DNA of 64,000 nucleotides, from contig NZ_JADKPT010000002.1 in NCBI RefSeq assembly GCF_015351595.1, positions 462,524 to 526,523 of the forward strand, written 5' to 3'. Both the position numbers and the translations under genes were made by a program. The stretch comes from Flavobacterium sp. LC2016-12. Lineage in GTDB: Bacteria > Bacteroidota > Bacteroidia > Flavobacteriales > Flavobacteriaceae. The notes under the pieces were generated by a model that made no database searches, had not been told where the DNA came from, and saw only the letters and a program-made list of their open reading frames with translations. Numbering within the stretch: position 1 is the stretch's first letter; each line of letters opens with the position of its first letter. Positions 17,174 to 25,634 of this stretch are shown here, piece after piece.

Positions 17174-19273
17174 TTATTTTAAAAGTTGATAGGCTAAAAG
17201 TGCTACAAAATAAGCTAAACCGCTCATTAAGAATAATTGCATCGCGGGCCATTTCCACGAATTCGTTTCTTTTTTGGTAATGGCCAATGTACTGGCGCAT
17301 TGCATCGCAAAAGCATAAAATAGCAATAGTGAAATTCCAGAAGCAAAATTAAAGATTTTCTCGCCCGTTTGCGGATTTACTTCTTTCTGCATTTTGCTTT
17401 TAATGGTTGCTTCATTGTCGCTGTCTCCAACACTGTAAATGGTGGCAAGAGTTCCAACAAAAACCTCACGTGCGGCAAACGAACTGATAATCGCAATTCC
17501 TATTTTCCAGTCGTAGCCTAAAGGCGAAATGGTAGGCTCAATGGCTTTACCCATAATTCCGATGTATGAATTCTCTAATTTTTGAGAAGCGACTTCGTTT
17601 TCAAACTGAACTTCATTTAAAGTTGTATTGGCAAATCTTTCTTTTACGATAGTTTCGGCTTCGTTAAAATCTCTTCCGGGGCCAAAAGAAGCTAAAAACC
17701 ATAAAATCACAGATATTGCTAAGATAATTTTACCCGCACCAACAACAAACGCTTTGGTTTTCTCTACAACATTAATCCCAACATTCTTTAAAAGCGGCAT
17801 TTTGTAGCTCGGCATTTCGACTACGAAATAGGTTTTAGAATTAAATTTCAGAATCTTATTTAAGATATAAGCAGATAAAATAGCAGTTCCAAATCCTAGT
17901 AAATACAATAACATTAACGATAAACCCTGTAAATTTAGAATTCCCAAAACGCGCTGATCCGAAATTACGAGCGAAATAATAATCGTATAAACCGGTAATC
18001 TTGCTGAACAAGTTGTGAACGGTGTTACTAAAATAGTAATTAAACGTTCTTTCCAGTTTTCGATATTTCTAGTAGCCATGATTGCCGGTATAGCACATGC
18101 AGTTCCTGAAATCAAAGGCACGACACTTTTTCCTGAAAGCCCAAATTTACGCATTATTTTATCCATCAAAAATACCACACGACTCATGTATCCGCTTTCT
18201 TCCAAAATGGAAATAAACAGAAACAAAAAGGCAATTTGTGGAATGAAAATCAGAATTCCGCCAATTCCAGGAATAATTCCCTGTGAAAGCAAATCGGTTA
18301 AAATACCACTTGGCAATTCTGAAGCGGCCCAACTGCTTAAAGAAGCAAAAGTGCTGTCAATGAAATCCATAGGAATCGTTGACCAGCTGAAAATAGATTG
18401 GAAAATCAAAAACAAAATCGCAAGGAAAATTACATAACCCCAAAACTTGTGCGTTAAAACACGGTCAAGTCTTGCGCGAATATCTTTTGCCATCGATTCA
18501 TCAACCTGTAAACCTTCTTTCAGAACATCATTGATAAATTGATACCTTTTGATGGTTTCTTTTTGCTGTAGGCGCTTTAATTCCGAATGTGATTTGGTAA
18601 AAGTGCTTCGGATTTCATTACGTTCCAAATTCAAAAAATTAACATCCTGCGTGATAACCAACCATAATTTATACAATAATTGATTTGGAAAAGCGTGTTG
18701 TAGTTTTGCAAAATAGGCAGCATCAATTACAGAAGCATTTAAACAAGGTTCATGCGGAATCGTTTTGTATGAAACAATTAATTCTTTTAACTCCTCGATT
18801 CCATGACCTTTACGCGAACTTACTAAGGCAATTTTGGTTTTTAGTTTTTCTTCTAAGTAGGGAATATCAAGTGTAATTCCTTTGCTTTCCATACGATCAG
18901 ACATATTGATGACTAAAATCGTCGGAATTTCAAGGTCTTTTATTTGAGTGTAAATCAGTAAGTTTCGTTTCAGATTTTCAACATCGGTTACCACTACTGC
19001 AACATCCGGATATAATTTGTCGTTTTTGTTAAGCAAAAGTTCAATCACAACACTTTCATCCATTGAACTGGCATTCAGACTATATGTTCCTGGTAAATCA
19101 AGAATATTAGCTTTGATGTTATGAGGAAGTTTACAGAAACCAATTTTTTTCTCAACGGTGATTCCCGGGTAATTTCCAACCTGCTGATTTAAACCGGTAA
19201 GTTGATTAAAAACAGAAGTTTTTCCGGTATTCGGATTCCCGATAAGGGCAACATTTATATTTTGAATGCTCAT
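17174..19273 (-). CDS. feoB: Ferrous iron transport protein B
   Basis: 699 residues. The cytosolic G domain comes first, with the P-loop GNPNTGKTS at residues 12-20, G3 in LDLPGTYSL, and NMSD as the G4-like motif. The membrane domain from about residue 280 carries the Gate motifs (GTACAIPAIMATR and TCSARLPVYTII, with conserved Cys). It imports Fe2+ across the inner membrane in a GTP-dependent way. Its ATG overlaps the feoA stop by one base (TAATG). A Cys-rich mini-protein follows 6 bases downstream. Length is normal for Bacteroidota FeoB without a fused FeoA. Confidence 0.96.
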   Translation of the reverse strand: MSIQNINVALIGNPNTGKTSVFNQLTGLNQQVGNYPGITVEKKIGFCKLPHNIKANILDLPGTYSLNASSMDESVVIELLLNKNDKLYPDVAVVVTDVENLKRNLLIYTQIKDLEIPTILVINMSDRMESKGITLDIPYLEEKLKTKIALVSSRKGHGIEELKELIVSYKTIPHEPCLNASVIDAAYFAKLQHAFPNQLLYKLWLVITQDVNFLNLERNEIRSTFTKSHSELKRLQQKETIKRYQFINDVLKEGLQVDESMAKDIRARLDRVLTHKFWGYVIFLAILFLIFQSIFSWSTIPMDFIDSTFASLSSWAASELPSGILTDLLSQGIIPGIGGILIFIPQIAFLFLFISILEESGYMSRVVFLMDKIMRKFGLSGKSVVPLISGTACAIPAIMATRNIENWKERLITILVTPFTTCSARLPVYTIIISLVISDQRVLGILNLQGLSLMLLYLLGFGTAILSAYILNKILKFNSKTYFVVEMPSYKMPLLKNVGINVVEKTKAFVVGAGKIILAISVILWFLASFGPGRDFNEAETIVKERFANTTLNEVQFENEVASQKLENSYIGIMGKAIEPTISPLGYDWKIGIAIISSFAAREVFVGTLATIYSVGDSDNEATIKSKMQKEVNPQTGEKIFNFASGISLLLFYAFAMQCASTLAITKKETNSWKWPAMQLFLMSGLAYFVALLAYQLLK

Positions 19274-19512
19274 TACAAATTGGTTTTGATAAGTTCAACT
19301 TCAATTTCACGAGCAGTTTCTATACGAATGGCAACATGTGAGCCATTAATGTCTAAATATAAAGGATCTCCAAAAGGAGCAATTTGAAGTAATTCGACTA
19401 AGCTGCCCGGCAAACAACCCATTTCTAATAACTTTAGAGGAATAAGATCGATATCAAAATCTTTGATAATGGCTTTTTCGCCTTTTTTCAGGGTATGGAT
19501 TGTATTTTGCAA
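19273..19512 (-). CDS. feoA: Ferrous iron transport protein A
   Basis: 79 residues, a single SH3-like FeoA domain (LKKGEKAIIKDFDID, then MGCLPGSLVELLQIAPFGDPLYLDINGSHVAIR). FeoA is a small cytosolic partner of FeoB. The start is a TTG: an in-frame stop lies three codons upstream and the next Met is residue 31, inside the domain, so no ATG is available. The gene overlaps feoB by one base. A good promoter and a direct repeat lie immediately upstream, consistent with metal-controlled transcription of the feo operon. Confidence 0.9.
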   Translation of the reverse strand: MQNTIHTLKKGEKAIIKDFDIDLIPLKLLEMGCLPGSLVELLQIAPFGDPLYLDINGSHVAIRIETAREIEVELIKTNL

Positions 19513-19517
19513 GCTTA

Positions 19518-19537
19518 TTTAGATTGAATTTAGATTG
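19518..19537 (-). promoter_or_regulatory. Direct repeat TTTAGATTG at the feoA transcription start
   Basis: TTTAGATTG occurs twice with a 2-base gap on the plus strand (19518-19526 and 19529-19537), giving CAATCTAAA twice in the feoA direction. It lies just downstream of the -7 box, where a repressor would block transcription. The TCTAAA half-site matches those in the mntH and TonB-receptor promoters, so an iron or manganese regulator of the DtxR type is a reasonable guess. Confidence 0.45.
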
Positions 19538-19566
19538 CAAAAATAGACAATAATTCTTTATTTCAA
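19538..19566 (-). promoter_or_regulatory. feoAB promoter (TTG-N18-TATTTTTG)
   Basis: On the minus strand a TTG (-33 element, 19564-19566) is followed after 18 bases by TATTTTTG (19538-19545), matching the Bacteroidota consensus TTTG / TAnnTTTG. The feoA start is 25 bases downstream of the -7 box. Confidence 0.65.
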
Positions 19567-19615
19567 GGCAATTAACCGTTTTGATTGTGCCAAAATTTAC
19601 TTAAATAAGCCAATT

Positions 19616-20281
19616 TTACTCTTGCGACAAGAAATTGATGTCTTCTATAAGTCTTTGAATTTCTTCTTTATTTGTTCCGTCATAAAATCCCCGAACGCGG
19701 CGTTTTTGATCTACCAAAACAAAATTCTCTGTGTGAACCATATCATACAATTGATCAGGACGACCTAATTTCACCGCTAAGTATGATTTTCTGGCCATCG
19801 TGTAAATCTCTTTTTTATCGCCGGTAACCAAATTCCATTTGCTGTCTACAACTCCGTATTTAACAGCATAAGCTTTTAAAACAGAAACACTATCTACTTC
19901 AGGAAAGACAGTATGAGAAAGGAGCATTACTTTAGGATTGTTAAGAACTGCTTTTTGAACTTCTGATAAATTGGTCGACATCTTTGGACAAATCGATCCG
20001 CAAGTCGTAAAGAAGAAGTCGGCTACATAAATTTTTCCTTCGTAATTTTTTTGCGTAATCGTATCGCCATTCTGATTTACAAAAGAGAAATCTGCAATGG
20101 TGTGGTATTTGCTTTTGTATTGAATGGTGCTATCAACCAGTTCAGGATTTACGTCAGCCGGATTGTAAATGGGTAATGTTTTTTGTGGTTTTAAAGCCGA
20201 ATAAAATAGGGATATAGTAACTACCGAAAATACAATTAAAACAATAAAGAATTTGCGGTATTTGTATAGTAAAGATTTCAT
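19616..20281 (-). CDS. SCO1/SenC family copper-binding protein
   Basis: 221 residues from the ATG at 20281; a start six codons earlier is possible but weakens the signal anchor. A membrane anchor (FFIVLIVFSVVTISLFYSAL) precedes a thioredoxin-fold SCO domain with the copper ligands Cys94 and Cys98 (TTCGSICPK) and the distal His in DMVHTENF. SCO proteins deliver copper to cytochrome oxidase CuA or act as thiol-disulphide enzymes at the outer face of the inner membrane. It follows the feo promoter region on the same strand but has its own spacing, so cotranscription with feo is not indicated. Confidence 0.92.
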   Translation of the reverse strand: MKSLLYKYRKFFIVLIVFSVVTISLFYSALKPQKTLPIYNPADVNPELVDSTIQYKSKYHTIADFSFVNQNGDTITQKNYEGKIYVADFFFTTCGSICPKMSTNLSEVQKAVLNNPKVMLLSHTVFPEVDSVSVLKAYAVKYGVVDSKWNLVTGDKKEIYTMARKSYLAVKLGRPDQLYDMVHTENFVLVDQKRRVRGFYDGTNKEEIQRLIEDINFLSQE

Positions 20282-20397
20282 AAACAGAATTTGGCGCAAA
20301 AATACGAAAAGGAGTTTTCAAAAAACTAATTATGTGTTGTTTTTAACAGGCTTTTGACTTTGATTAAAAGTAATATGTTAGAATATTTTAATCACGG

Positions 20398-20456
20398 AAA
20401 GACGCGAAGTCGCAAAGTTTTATTTTTTAAGTTATACTTTGCGACTTCGCGTCTTT
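20398..20456. repeat. Perfect 21-bp inverted repeat
   Basis: AAAGACGCGAAGTCGCAAAGT (positions 20398-20418) is exactly inverted at 20436-20456 around a 17-base AT-rich loop. It is G+C-richer than its surroundings and lies between EamA and SCO genes on the same strand (30 bases after the EamA stop). It could terminate transcription or be a mobile hairpin element. Confidence 0.8.
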
Positions 20457-20485
20457 GCGAGAGATCAAAAGAGACATAATATTCT

Positions 20486-21472
20486 TTAAATTTTAGTCTT
20501 TCTAATAGATTTGTTGACCAAGTATAATCCAATTAAAGTCACGGCCGCACCAATGGCAATGGCCTGTGTAAGGGTTTCTCCAAAAATGAAAGATCCTAAA
20601 ACCATGGCAACTATCGGATTTATATACACATAAATACTGCTGATTTCCGTTGGAAGATGTTGTAATGTATAAATAAAGGCGATGAAAGTTAAGACCGAAC
20701 CAATAATGATTAAGTAAGCAATCGCCCACCAGGAATTTAAAGAGATTTCACTCAAAGGAATATTAGTTCCTGCGGCTTCTGTAATTCCAAATAAAAATAC
20801 ACTCGAAATCAACATCTGCAATCCTAAACTGAAATAGGGATTAAAACTGGCCGCCTTTTTCTTAGTTTCCAAAATTCCGAAAGCCCAAGTAATAGTTGAA
20901 ATGAGGGTTAAAAAGATTCCGAATTGAAAATCTGGCCGTAGAAAATCAGATAAGTAATCCATGAAGATGATACAGATCCCACCAAAACTGATAAGCATTC
21001 CGAATAAAGCCACTTTGGCGATTTTTATACCATTAAAAAAATTGATAACAATAATCCAAATTGGAAACAGAGCACTAATAATAGCACCTAATCCGCTGCT
21101 GATATATTTTACGCCCCAAGTACTTAAGCCATTACTTAACGCAAAATTCAAAATAGATAAAATAATAATCGTTTTCCATTGTTTCCCTCTTGGCCATGGC
21201 TCTTTTTTGATTAGAAAATAACCAACATAAAGAAGGCCACCCAAAAACTGACGAATAGTGGCCACCTGCAGCCCGGGCATATGTCTAACCGCTTCTTTAG
21301 ATGCTAACCACGTTGTTCCCCAAAAGAAACTCACCCAGCATAAAGCTAAAATTGGAAATCCGATAGCTTCAATTTTTCCTGAAAAGGCATTCTGAATTTT
21401 TGCTCTCACTGTAATAAAAGTTTTAGCAAATATTCCAAAAACAATTTGAATTAATGACTTATAATCAGACAT
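20486..21472 (-). CDS. EamA/DMT family transporter
   Basis: 328 residues with ten predicted hydrophobic segments arranged as two EamA repeats. Typical motifs are FFWGTTWLASKEAVRHMPGL after the first helix, SNGLSTWGVKYISSGLGAII and, in the second repeat, YTLQHLPTEISSIYVYINPIVAMVLGSFIFGE. It is an inner-membrane drug/metabolite transporter whose substrate cannot be read from sequence. A ~35-residue N-terminal extension precedes the first helix; the true start could be further in. Confidence 0.9.
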   Translation of the reverse strand: MSDYKSLIQIVFGIFAKTFITVRAKIQNAFSGKIEAIGFPILALCWVSFFWGTTWLASKEAVRHMPGLQVATIRQFLGGLLYVGYFLIKKEPWPRGKQWKTIIILSILNFALSNGLSTWGVKYISSGLGAIISALFPIWIIVINFFNGIKIAKVALFGMLISFGGICIIFMDYLSDFLRPDFQFGIFLTLISTITWAFGILETKKKAASFNPYFSLGLQMLISSVFLFGITEAAGTNIPLSEISLNSWWAIAYLIIIGSVLTFIAFIYTLQHLPTEISSIYVYINPIVAMVLGSFIFGETLTQAIAIGAAVTLIGLYLVNKSIRKTKI

Positions 21473-21608
21473 ATATTCATGAAATTTTTTGTTGTTTATG
21501 ATCGATTTTTTGCATTAAAAATCGTACCTGAAATTATTGGATAAATTTTAACATAGAGTTCCGAATAATAACAATATGTTTGTAGATATACTAAAATTAT
21601 AAAGAAAT

Positions 21609-23669
21609 ATGATTAAACAGCTTACTAAACCTATGTTTTGTGTAGTTTCTGCAATGTTTACATTCACTGCAGTTGAGGCTCAAGATGCAAAACCAAAAGA
21701 ACCGGGTATCAATGTTTCTTACATGAATACGAAGGTTAGTCCGAGTCAGGATTTTTTTCAATATGTAAACGGAACATGGTTAGATAAAACCGAAATCCCG
21801 AGTGACCGTACAACGTGGGGAAGTTTTAATGAATTGATCAAAAAAACAGATAAAGATGCAATGGCAATTTTGAAGGAAGCTTCAAAAAATCCAAAGTATA
21901 AATCGAATACCGATCAAGGTAAAGCTGTCAATTTATTCAATACTGTTTTAGACACAGTAGGGAGAAACAAAAGAGGAATAGAACCTTTGAAACCATACTT
22001 GAAAAAAATTGACGCTATTAAAAATATAGCTGATCTTCAAAAGTATTTAGTAGAAATGGAACCTCAGGGCGGAAATGATTTCTTCGGAATTTACATTGGA
22101 GCTGATGAAAAAAACAGTTCAAAAAATTCGGTAAGTCTTGGCGTAAGCCGATTGGGTTTATCTGATAAAGATTATTACACTTCTGAAGATAAAGATTCAA
22201 AAGAAAAACGTGCTAAATATGAGCTTCATGTAGCGAGAATGATGCAGTTTATTGGAGAATCTCCTGAAAAAGCAAAACAGAGCGCAGCAGAAATCCTGGC
22301 TTTGGAAACTTCTTTGTCAAGTCCGAGATTAAATCGTGTTGAGAGTAGAGACAGTCGTCTTCAATATAACCCGATGACAGTTGCTGAACTTCAAAAGTTA
22401 ACTCCGGCAATTAAATGGGATGCTTATTTTACAGGACTTGGTTTGGCAAAACTGGACACAGTTGTAGTTATTGAACCACGTTATATGAAAGCGTTGCAAA
22501 CCGTTTTTACTGAAAACAAAGTACCACAATGGAAAGAATATTTAAAATGGACTTTATTGAACCGTTCAACTTCACATTTAACAACTGAAATTGAATCGGC
22601 AAATTTTGACTTTTACAGTAAAACTTTAAGAGGAGCAATTAAACAATTACCTCGTGAAGAAAATGCTTTACAGGTTGTAAACAGAAGTATCGGAGAGGCA
22701 CTTGGTAAGCTGTATGTAGAGAAAGTTTTTCCTGCTGAAGCAAAAACCAAAGCGATTGATATGATTCACAATGTGATTACGGCTTACCAAAACCGTATTA
22801 ATAATTTAGCATGGATGTCTGACGCTACAAAAGTAAAAGCAATTGAGAAACTGAACAAAATCACTATAAAAGTGGGTTATCCGGACAAATGGAAAGATTA
22901 TTCTGCTTTAGAAATTAAAAGTGTTGCTGAAGGTGGAAGCTATTTTGAGAATGCACACAATTTATCAAAATGGAATTTCAAAAAAGGTTTAGAAAAATTA
23001 AATAAGCCAGTGGATAAAACAGAGTGGGGAATGTCGCCACAAACTGTTAATGCTTATTACAACCCGTCTTATAATGAAATTGTTTTCCCAGCAGCAATTT
23101 TACAACCGCCTTTTTACAATTACCAAGCCGATGAAGCTGTGAATTATGGTGGAATTGGAGCTGTAATTGGTCACGAAATTTCACATGGTTTTGATGATTC
23201 AGGAGCACGTTATAATGCAGATGGAAATCTTGTAGACTGGTGGACTGCTGACGATTTAAAACAATTTACAACTTTAGGAAATGAACTTGCAGATCAATAT
23301 AGTGCTTTAGAGCCACTGCCGGGAATTCATGTAGATGGTAAATTTACTTTGGGAGAAAACATTGGAGATTTAGGTGGAATTAATGCTGCTTACGACGGAT
23401 TGCAATTGTACTTAAAAGCACATGGAAATCCAGGTCTAATTGATGGTTTTACGCCTGAACAACGTTTCTTCATTTCTTGGGCTACGGTTTGGAGAACAAA
23501 AACCAGAGATGAGGCAATTAAAAGTCAGGTAAAAACAGATCCACACTCTCCAGGAATGTACAGGGCTTATGTGCCAATTCAGAATGTTGATGCTTTCTAT
23601 CAGGCATTCGGAATTAAACAGGGAGATAAAATGTACATAGAACCAGCGAAAAGAGTAAAAATCTGGTAA
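21609..23669 (+). CDS. M13 family zinc metallopeptidase (neprilysin/PepO-like)
   Basis: 686 residues with a signal peptide (cleavage near TFTAVEAQDA). The M13 N-terminal domain starts with VSPSQDFFQYVNGTWLDKTEIP. The zinc site is HEISH with His522 in VIGHEISHGFDD, and the third ligand Glu lies in LGENIGDLGGI. The family closing motif WRTKTRDEAIKSQVKTDPHSP and the ending RVKIW are present. It is a secreted oligopeptidase acting outside the inner membrane. A TATGTTTG box at 21575-21582 may be its -7 element; no good -33 was found. A strong terminator follows. Confidence 0.95.
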   Translation: MIKQLTKPMFCVVSAMFTFTAVEAQDAKPKEPGINVSYMNTKVSPSQDFFQYVNGTWLDKTEIPSDRTTWGSFNELIKKTDKDAMAILKEASKNPKYKSNTDQGKAVNLFNTVLDTVGRNKRGIEPLKPYLKKIDAIKNIADLQKYLVEMEPQGGNDFFGIYIGADEKNSSKNSVSLGVSRLGLSDKDYYTSEDKDSKEKRAKYELHVARMMQFIGESPEKAKQSAAEILALETSLSSPRLNRVESRDSRLQYNPMTVAELQKLTPAIKWDAYFTGLGLAKLDTVVVIEPRYMKALQTVFTENKVPQWKEYLKWTLLNRSTSHLTTEIESANFDFYSKTLRGAIKQLPREENALQVVNRSIGEALGKLYVEKVFPAEAKTKAIDMIHNVITAYQNRINNLAWMSDATKVKAIEKLNKITIKVGYPDKWKDYSALEIKSVAEGGSYFENAHNLSKWNFKKGLEKLNKPVDKTEWGMSPQTVNAYYNPSYNEIVFPAAILQPPFYNYQADEAVNYGGIGAVIGHEISHGFDDSGARYNADGNLVDWWTADDLKQFTTLGNELADQYSALEPLPGIHVDGKFTLGENIGDLGGINAAYDGLQLYLKAHGNPGLIDGFTPEQRFFISWATVWRTKTRDEAIKSQVKTDPHSPGMYRAYVPIQNVDAFYQAFGIKQGDKMYIEPAKRVKIW

Positions 23670-23682
23670 TCTTATAATCATA

Positions 23683-23711
23683 AAAAACGGCGCTAATTTA
23701 GCGCCGTTTTT
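23683..23711. terminator. Bidirectional Rho-independent terminator
   Basis: AAAAACGGCGCTAA (23683-23696) pairs perfectly with TTAGCGCCGTTTTT (23698-23711). The A-tract and T-tract on either side allow termination in both directions, fitting its place between the convergent M13 peptidase and GyrI-like genes. Confidence 0.9.
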
Positions 23712-23718
23712 GTTTTAT

Positions 23719-24168
23719 CTAATTAATTGCAATAAAAATATCAACTTCTGCAGTTTCAGGATTTTGTGCTTTCTCTCCGTAAATTTCAAAATCTGAGGTA
23801 AAACTTCTGTCTAAATCTGAATTCCAGATTTTCATCCATTCATTAAAAACAATGTTCTCATGAAGATTTCCTTTTGCAGTGAATTTTTCATAAGTTGCTT
23901 TTTCAATAGCTTTGCCTGTCATTTCTTCCGGAATAAAATCTAAAGAGCTTACAAGACATCCTAAAATTGTTGTGTAAGGCTTCGTATGATCTTTTTCGTA
24001 TTCGGTATAAACACAATAAAGAGCATTGTCTATTTTATTCGGAATTTTTTCAGCAATTCCTTCTGTCATAAATTTGTTCCAAAGAGCGGGAATATCTTCT
24101 CCCGATTGACCATTTTCGTTAGTCGTTCGTACTGAAATCCCAATAATACTAAATTTTTGAATATCCAT
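23719..24168 (-). CDS. GyrI-like effector-binding domain protein
   Basis: 149 residues forming a single AraC effector-binding / GyrI-like domain: the opening FSIIGISVRTTNENGQSGEDIPALWNKF, the central ALYCVYTEYE, the GCLVSSLDFIPEEMTG turn and the closing YGEKAQNPETAEVDIFIAI. Members bind small molecules; stand-alone versions may act in drug resistance or as hydrolases. No DNA-binding part is present. It is convergent with the M13 peptidase gene and transcribed away from the cytochrome gene by 73 bases. Confidence 0.85.
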   Translation of the reverse strand: MDIQKFSIIGISVRTTNENGQSGEDIPALWNKFMTEGIAEKIPNKIDNALYCVYTEYEKDHTKPYTTILGCLVSSLDFIPEEMTGKAIEKATYEKFTAKGNLHENIVFNEWMKIWNSDLDRSFTSDFEIYGEKAQNPETAEVDIFIAIN

Positions 24169-24241
24169 TTTAGTTCAATTGTTTTGTTTGATTTCAAATG
24201 TACGATGACCTTGCGACAACAGTATGTCAGCAGGAAATTGT

Positions 24242-24649
24242 TTATTTCAAATTGCTGTAAATGTAAGCTTCTATGGCCTTTAATTCTTCATCAGTCATTG
24301 CCTGCGTTACCGGGAAATTAGTTTTCATAACTGAAAATTGACTCGGATCAACAATTGGATCTGCATTTCCTTTAAGGAAAGTAACAATATCGCCTTTTTT
24401 GTCTTTGTATGTTTTACCAATTTCCTGAATACTCGGACCAATAACTTTTTGATCAACCTGATGGCAGGAAACACAATTCCCTTTTCCTTCAAAAATTGAT
24501 TTTCCTAAAGCTTCAGGTGTTTTGACTTCCGCCGATTCTCCTTCTGAATAAGATTCGGTCGTAGCTTCAGTTGATTTTCCAAAAGGCTCCTGCTCTTTTT
24601 TACAAGAAGCAAAAGCTAAAACGGCAGTTAAGAATAATACTTTTTTCAT
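24242..24649 (-). CDS. Monohaem cytochrome c lipoprotein
   Basis: 135 residues. A lipoprotein signal has its lipobox Cys at residue 16 (LAFASCKK). After an acidic Ser/Thr/Glu linker comes a class I cytochrome c domain with the haem motif Cys59-Val-Ser-Cys62-His63 (GNCVSCHQ) and a likely axial Met in FSVMKTNFPVT. It probably carries electrons in the periplasm, anchored to a membrane. It lies 14 bases after the unknown secreted-protein gene on the same strand and may be cotranscribed with it. Confidence 0.92.
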   Translation of the reverse strand: MKKVLFLTAVLAFASCKKEQEPFGKSTEATTESYSEGESAEVKTPEALGKSIFEGKGNCVSCHQVDQKVIGPSIQEIGKTYKDKKGDIVTFLKGNADPIVDPSQFSVMKTNFPVTQAMTDEELKAIEAYIYSNLK

Positions 24650-24663
24650 TATTAAATTAATTA

Positions 24664-25581
24664 TTATTTCATTGCTTCAAATTTGTAACCATTATAAAGC
24701 AATTTTGCAACGATTTGTTTTGAAAGCAAATCTTTATCTTCATTACCATAAAAATCAAGATTGAATTTTTCACTATCAGTAAGAGTTCCTCTAAGATTAA
24801 AGTATTTGTTATCAGGTGTTATTATTTCGTCTTTAATGTGTTTATCAGTGTTAGGGTTTCTGTAACCTGTTTTTGTTGCATACCATGCACCAACAACTCT
24901 GGTTCTTCTTTGTTCTCTGTTATTATTGTCTATTTCTGTAAAAGTAGAATTTACGGTATAAACTAAACTTGGAGGAAAGTTGGGCATAAACGTAACGTTA
25001 CTTTTAGTCACATCACCAATTGCTACATATTCTAATACAGGAGCACCATTTTTATAAACTTCTTGTTTTTGGTAAATTGTACCACCAGAAACTTTTACAT
25101 TCAGTGCAGTCATTGCATCATATTCTGTTTTTAACTGGTCTTTTGTTTTTTGGTCAGCATCAGCAAATACTTTTTTAATATCTGTTGGGGTACCATTAAT
25201 AAATTCTAAAACACCTTTTTCGTCTATACCAGATGCGCTAATAAATTTGTATTTATCATTACAAACACTTGCTACGATTGTTCTCTGAAAACTTAACCCC
25301 TGATCTTTTCCGTAATCAATAATTTCATTGGTTTTATTGTTGCTTAGATCAGTAAGAAGTGACCAATAAACAGTAGAACCATCAAGTAAAGAATTGCTTT
25401 TTCGCTCAATTGAAAATATTGGGCGATTGTCAAGAGATAAGATTTTGTAAACTACTTTTTCTTTGTCTAAAATGGCAACCTCCGTTTCGTCGATACTAAT
25501 TTTATCTTTTTTAATTCTAATTTCCTGTGCTACAGTTGTTAAAGTAGCGGCCATCATGAAAGTAAGTAATACGTTTTTCAT
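24664..25581 (-). CDS. Secreted protein of unknown function
   Basis: 305 residues with a clear signal peptide (MKNVLLTFMMAATLTTVAQ). No family recognised. The mature part is Lys/Asp-rich with alternating polar strands, mentions of pattern IDETEVAILDKEKVVYKI, an FPPSLVYTVNSTFTEIDNNNREQ segment and a C-terminal LDFYGNEDKDLLSKQIVAKLLYNGYKFEAMK. Lack of a lipobox suggests a soluble periplasmic or surface protein. The cytochrome c lipoprotein gene follows 14 bases downstream, so it may be a partner. Confidence 0.75.
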   Translation of the reverse strand: MKNVLLTFMMAATLTTVAQEIRIKKDKISIDETEVAILDKEKVVYKILSLDNRPIFSIERKSNSLLDGSTVYWSLLTDLSNNKTNEIIDYGKDQGLSFQRTIVASVCNDKYKFISASGIDEKGVLEFINGTPTDIKKVFADADQKTKDQLKTEYDAMTALNVKVSGGTIYQKQEVYKNGAPVLEYVAIGDVTKSNVTFMPNFPPSLVYTVNSTFTEIDNNNREQRRTRVVGAWYATKTGYRNPNTDKHIKDEIITPDNKYFNLRGTLTDSEKFNLDFYGNEDKDLLSKQIVAKLLYNGYKFEAMK

Positions 25582-25634
25582 ATATTTTTAGGGTTTAAAT
25601 TGAGACGCTAAAATATACTTTATTTTGTCACTAA

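Noticed and set aside
17109..17300. 63-codon minus-strand open frame overlapping the feoB end
   Set aside because: Wrong frame relative to feoB and the Cys-rich mini-gene; the 40-residue protein at 17045-17167 explains the region better.
18015..18437. 140-codon plus-strand open frame within feoB
   Set aside because: Antisense to FeoB membrane helices; no family resemblance.
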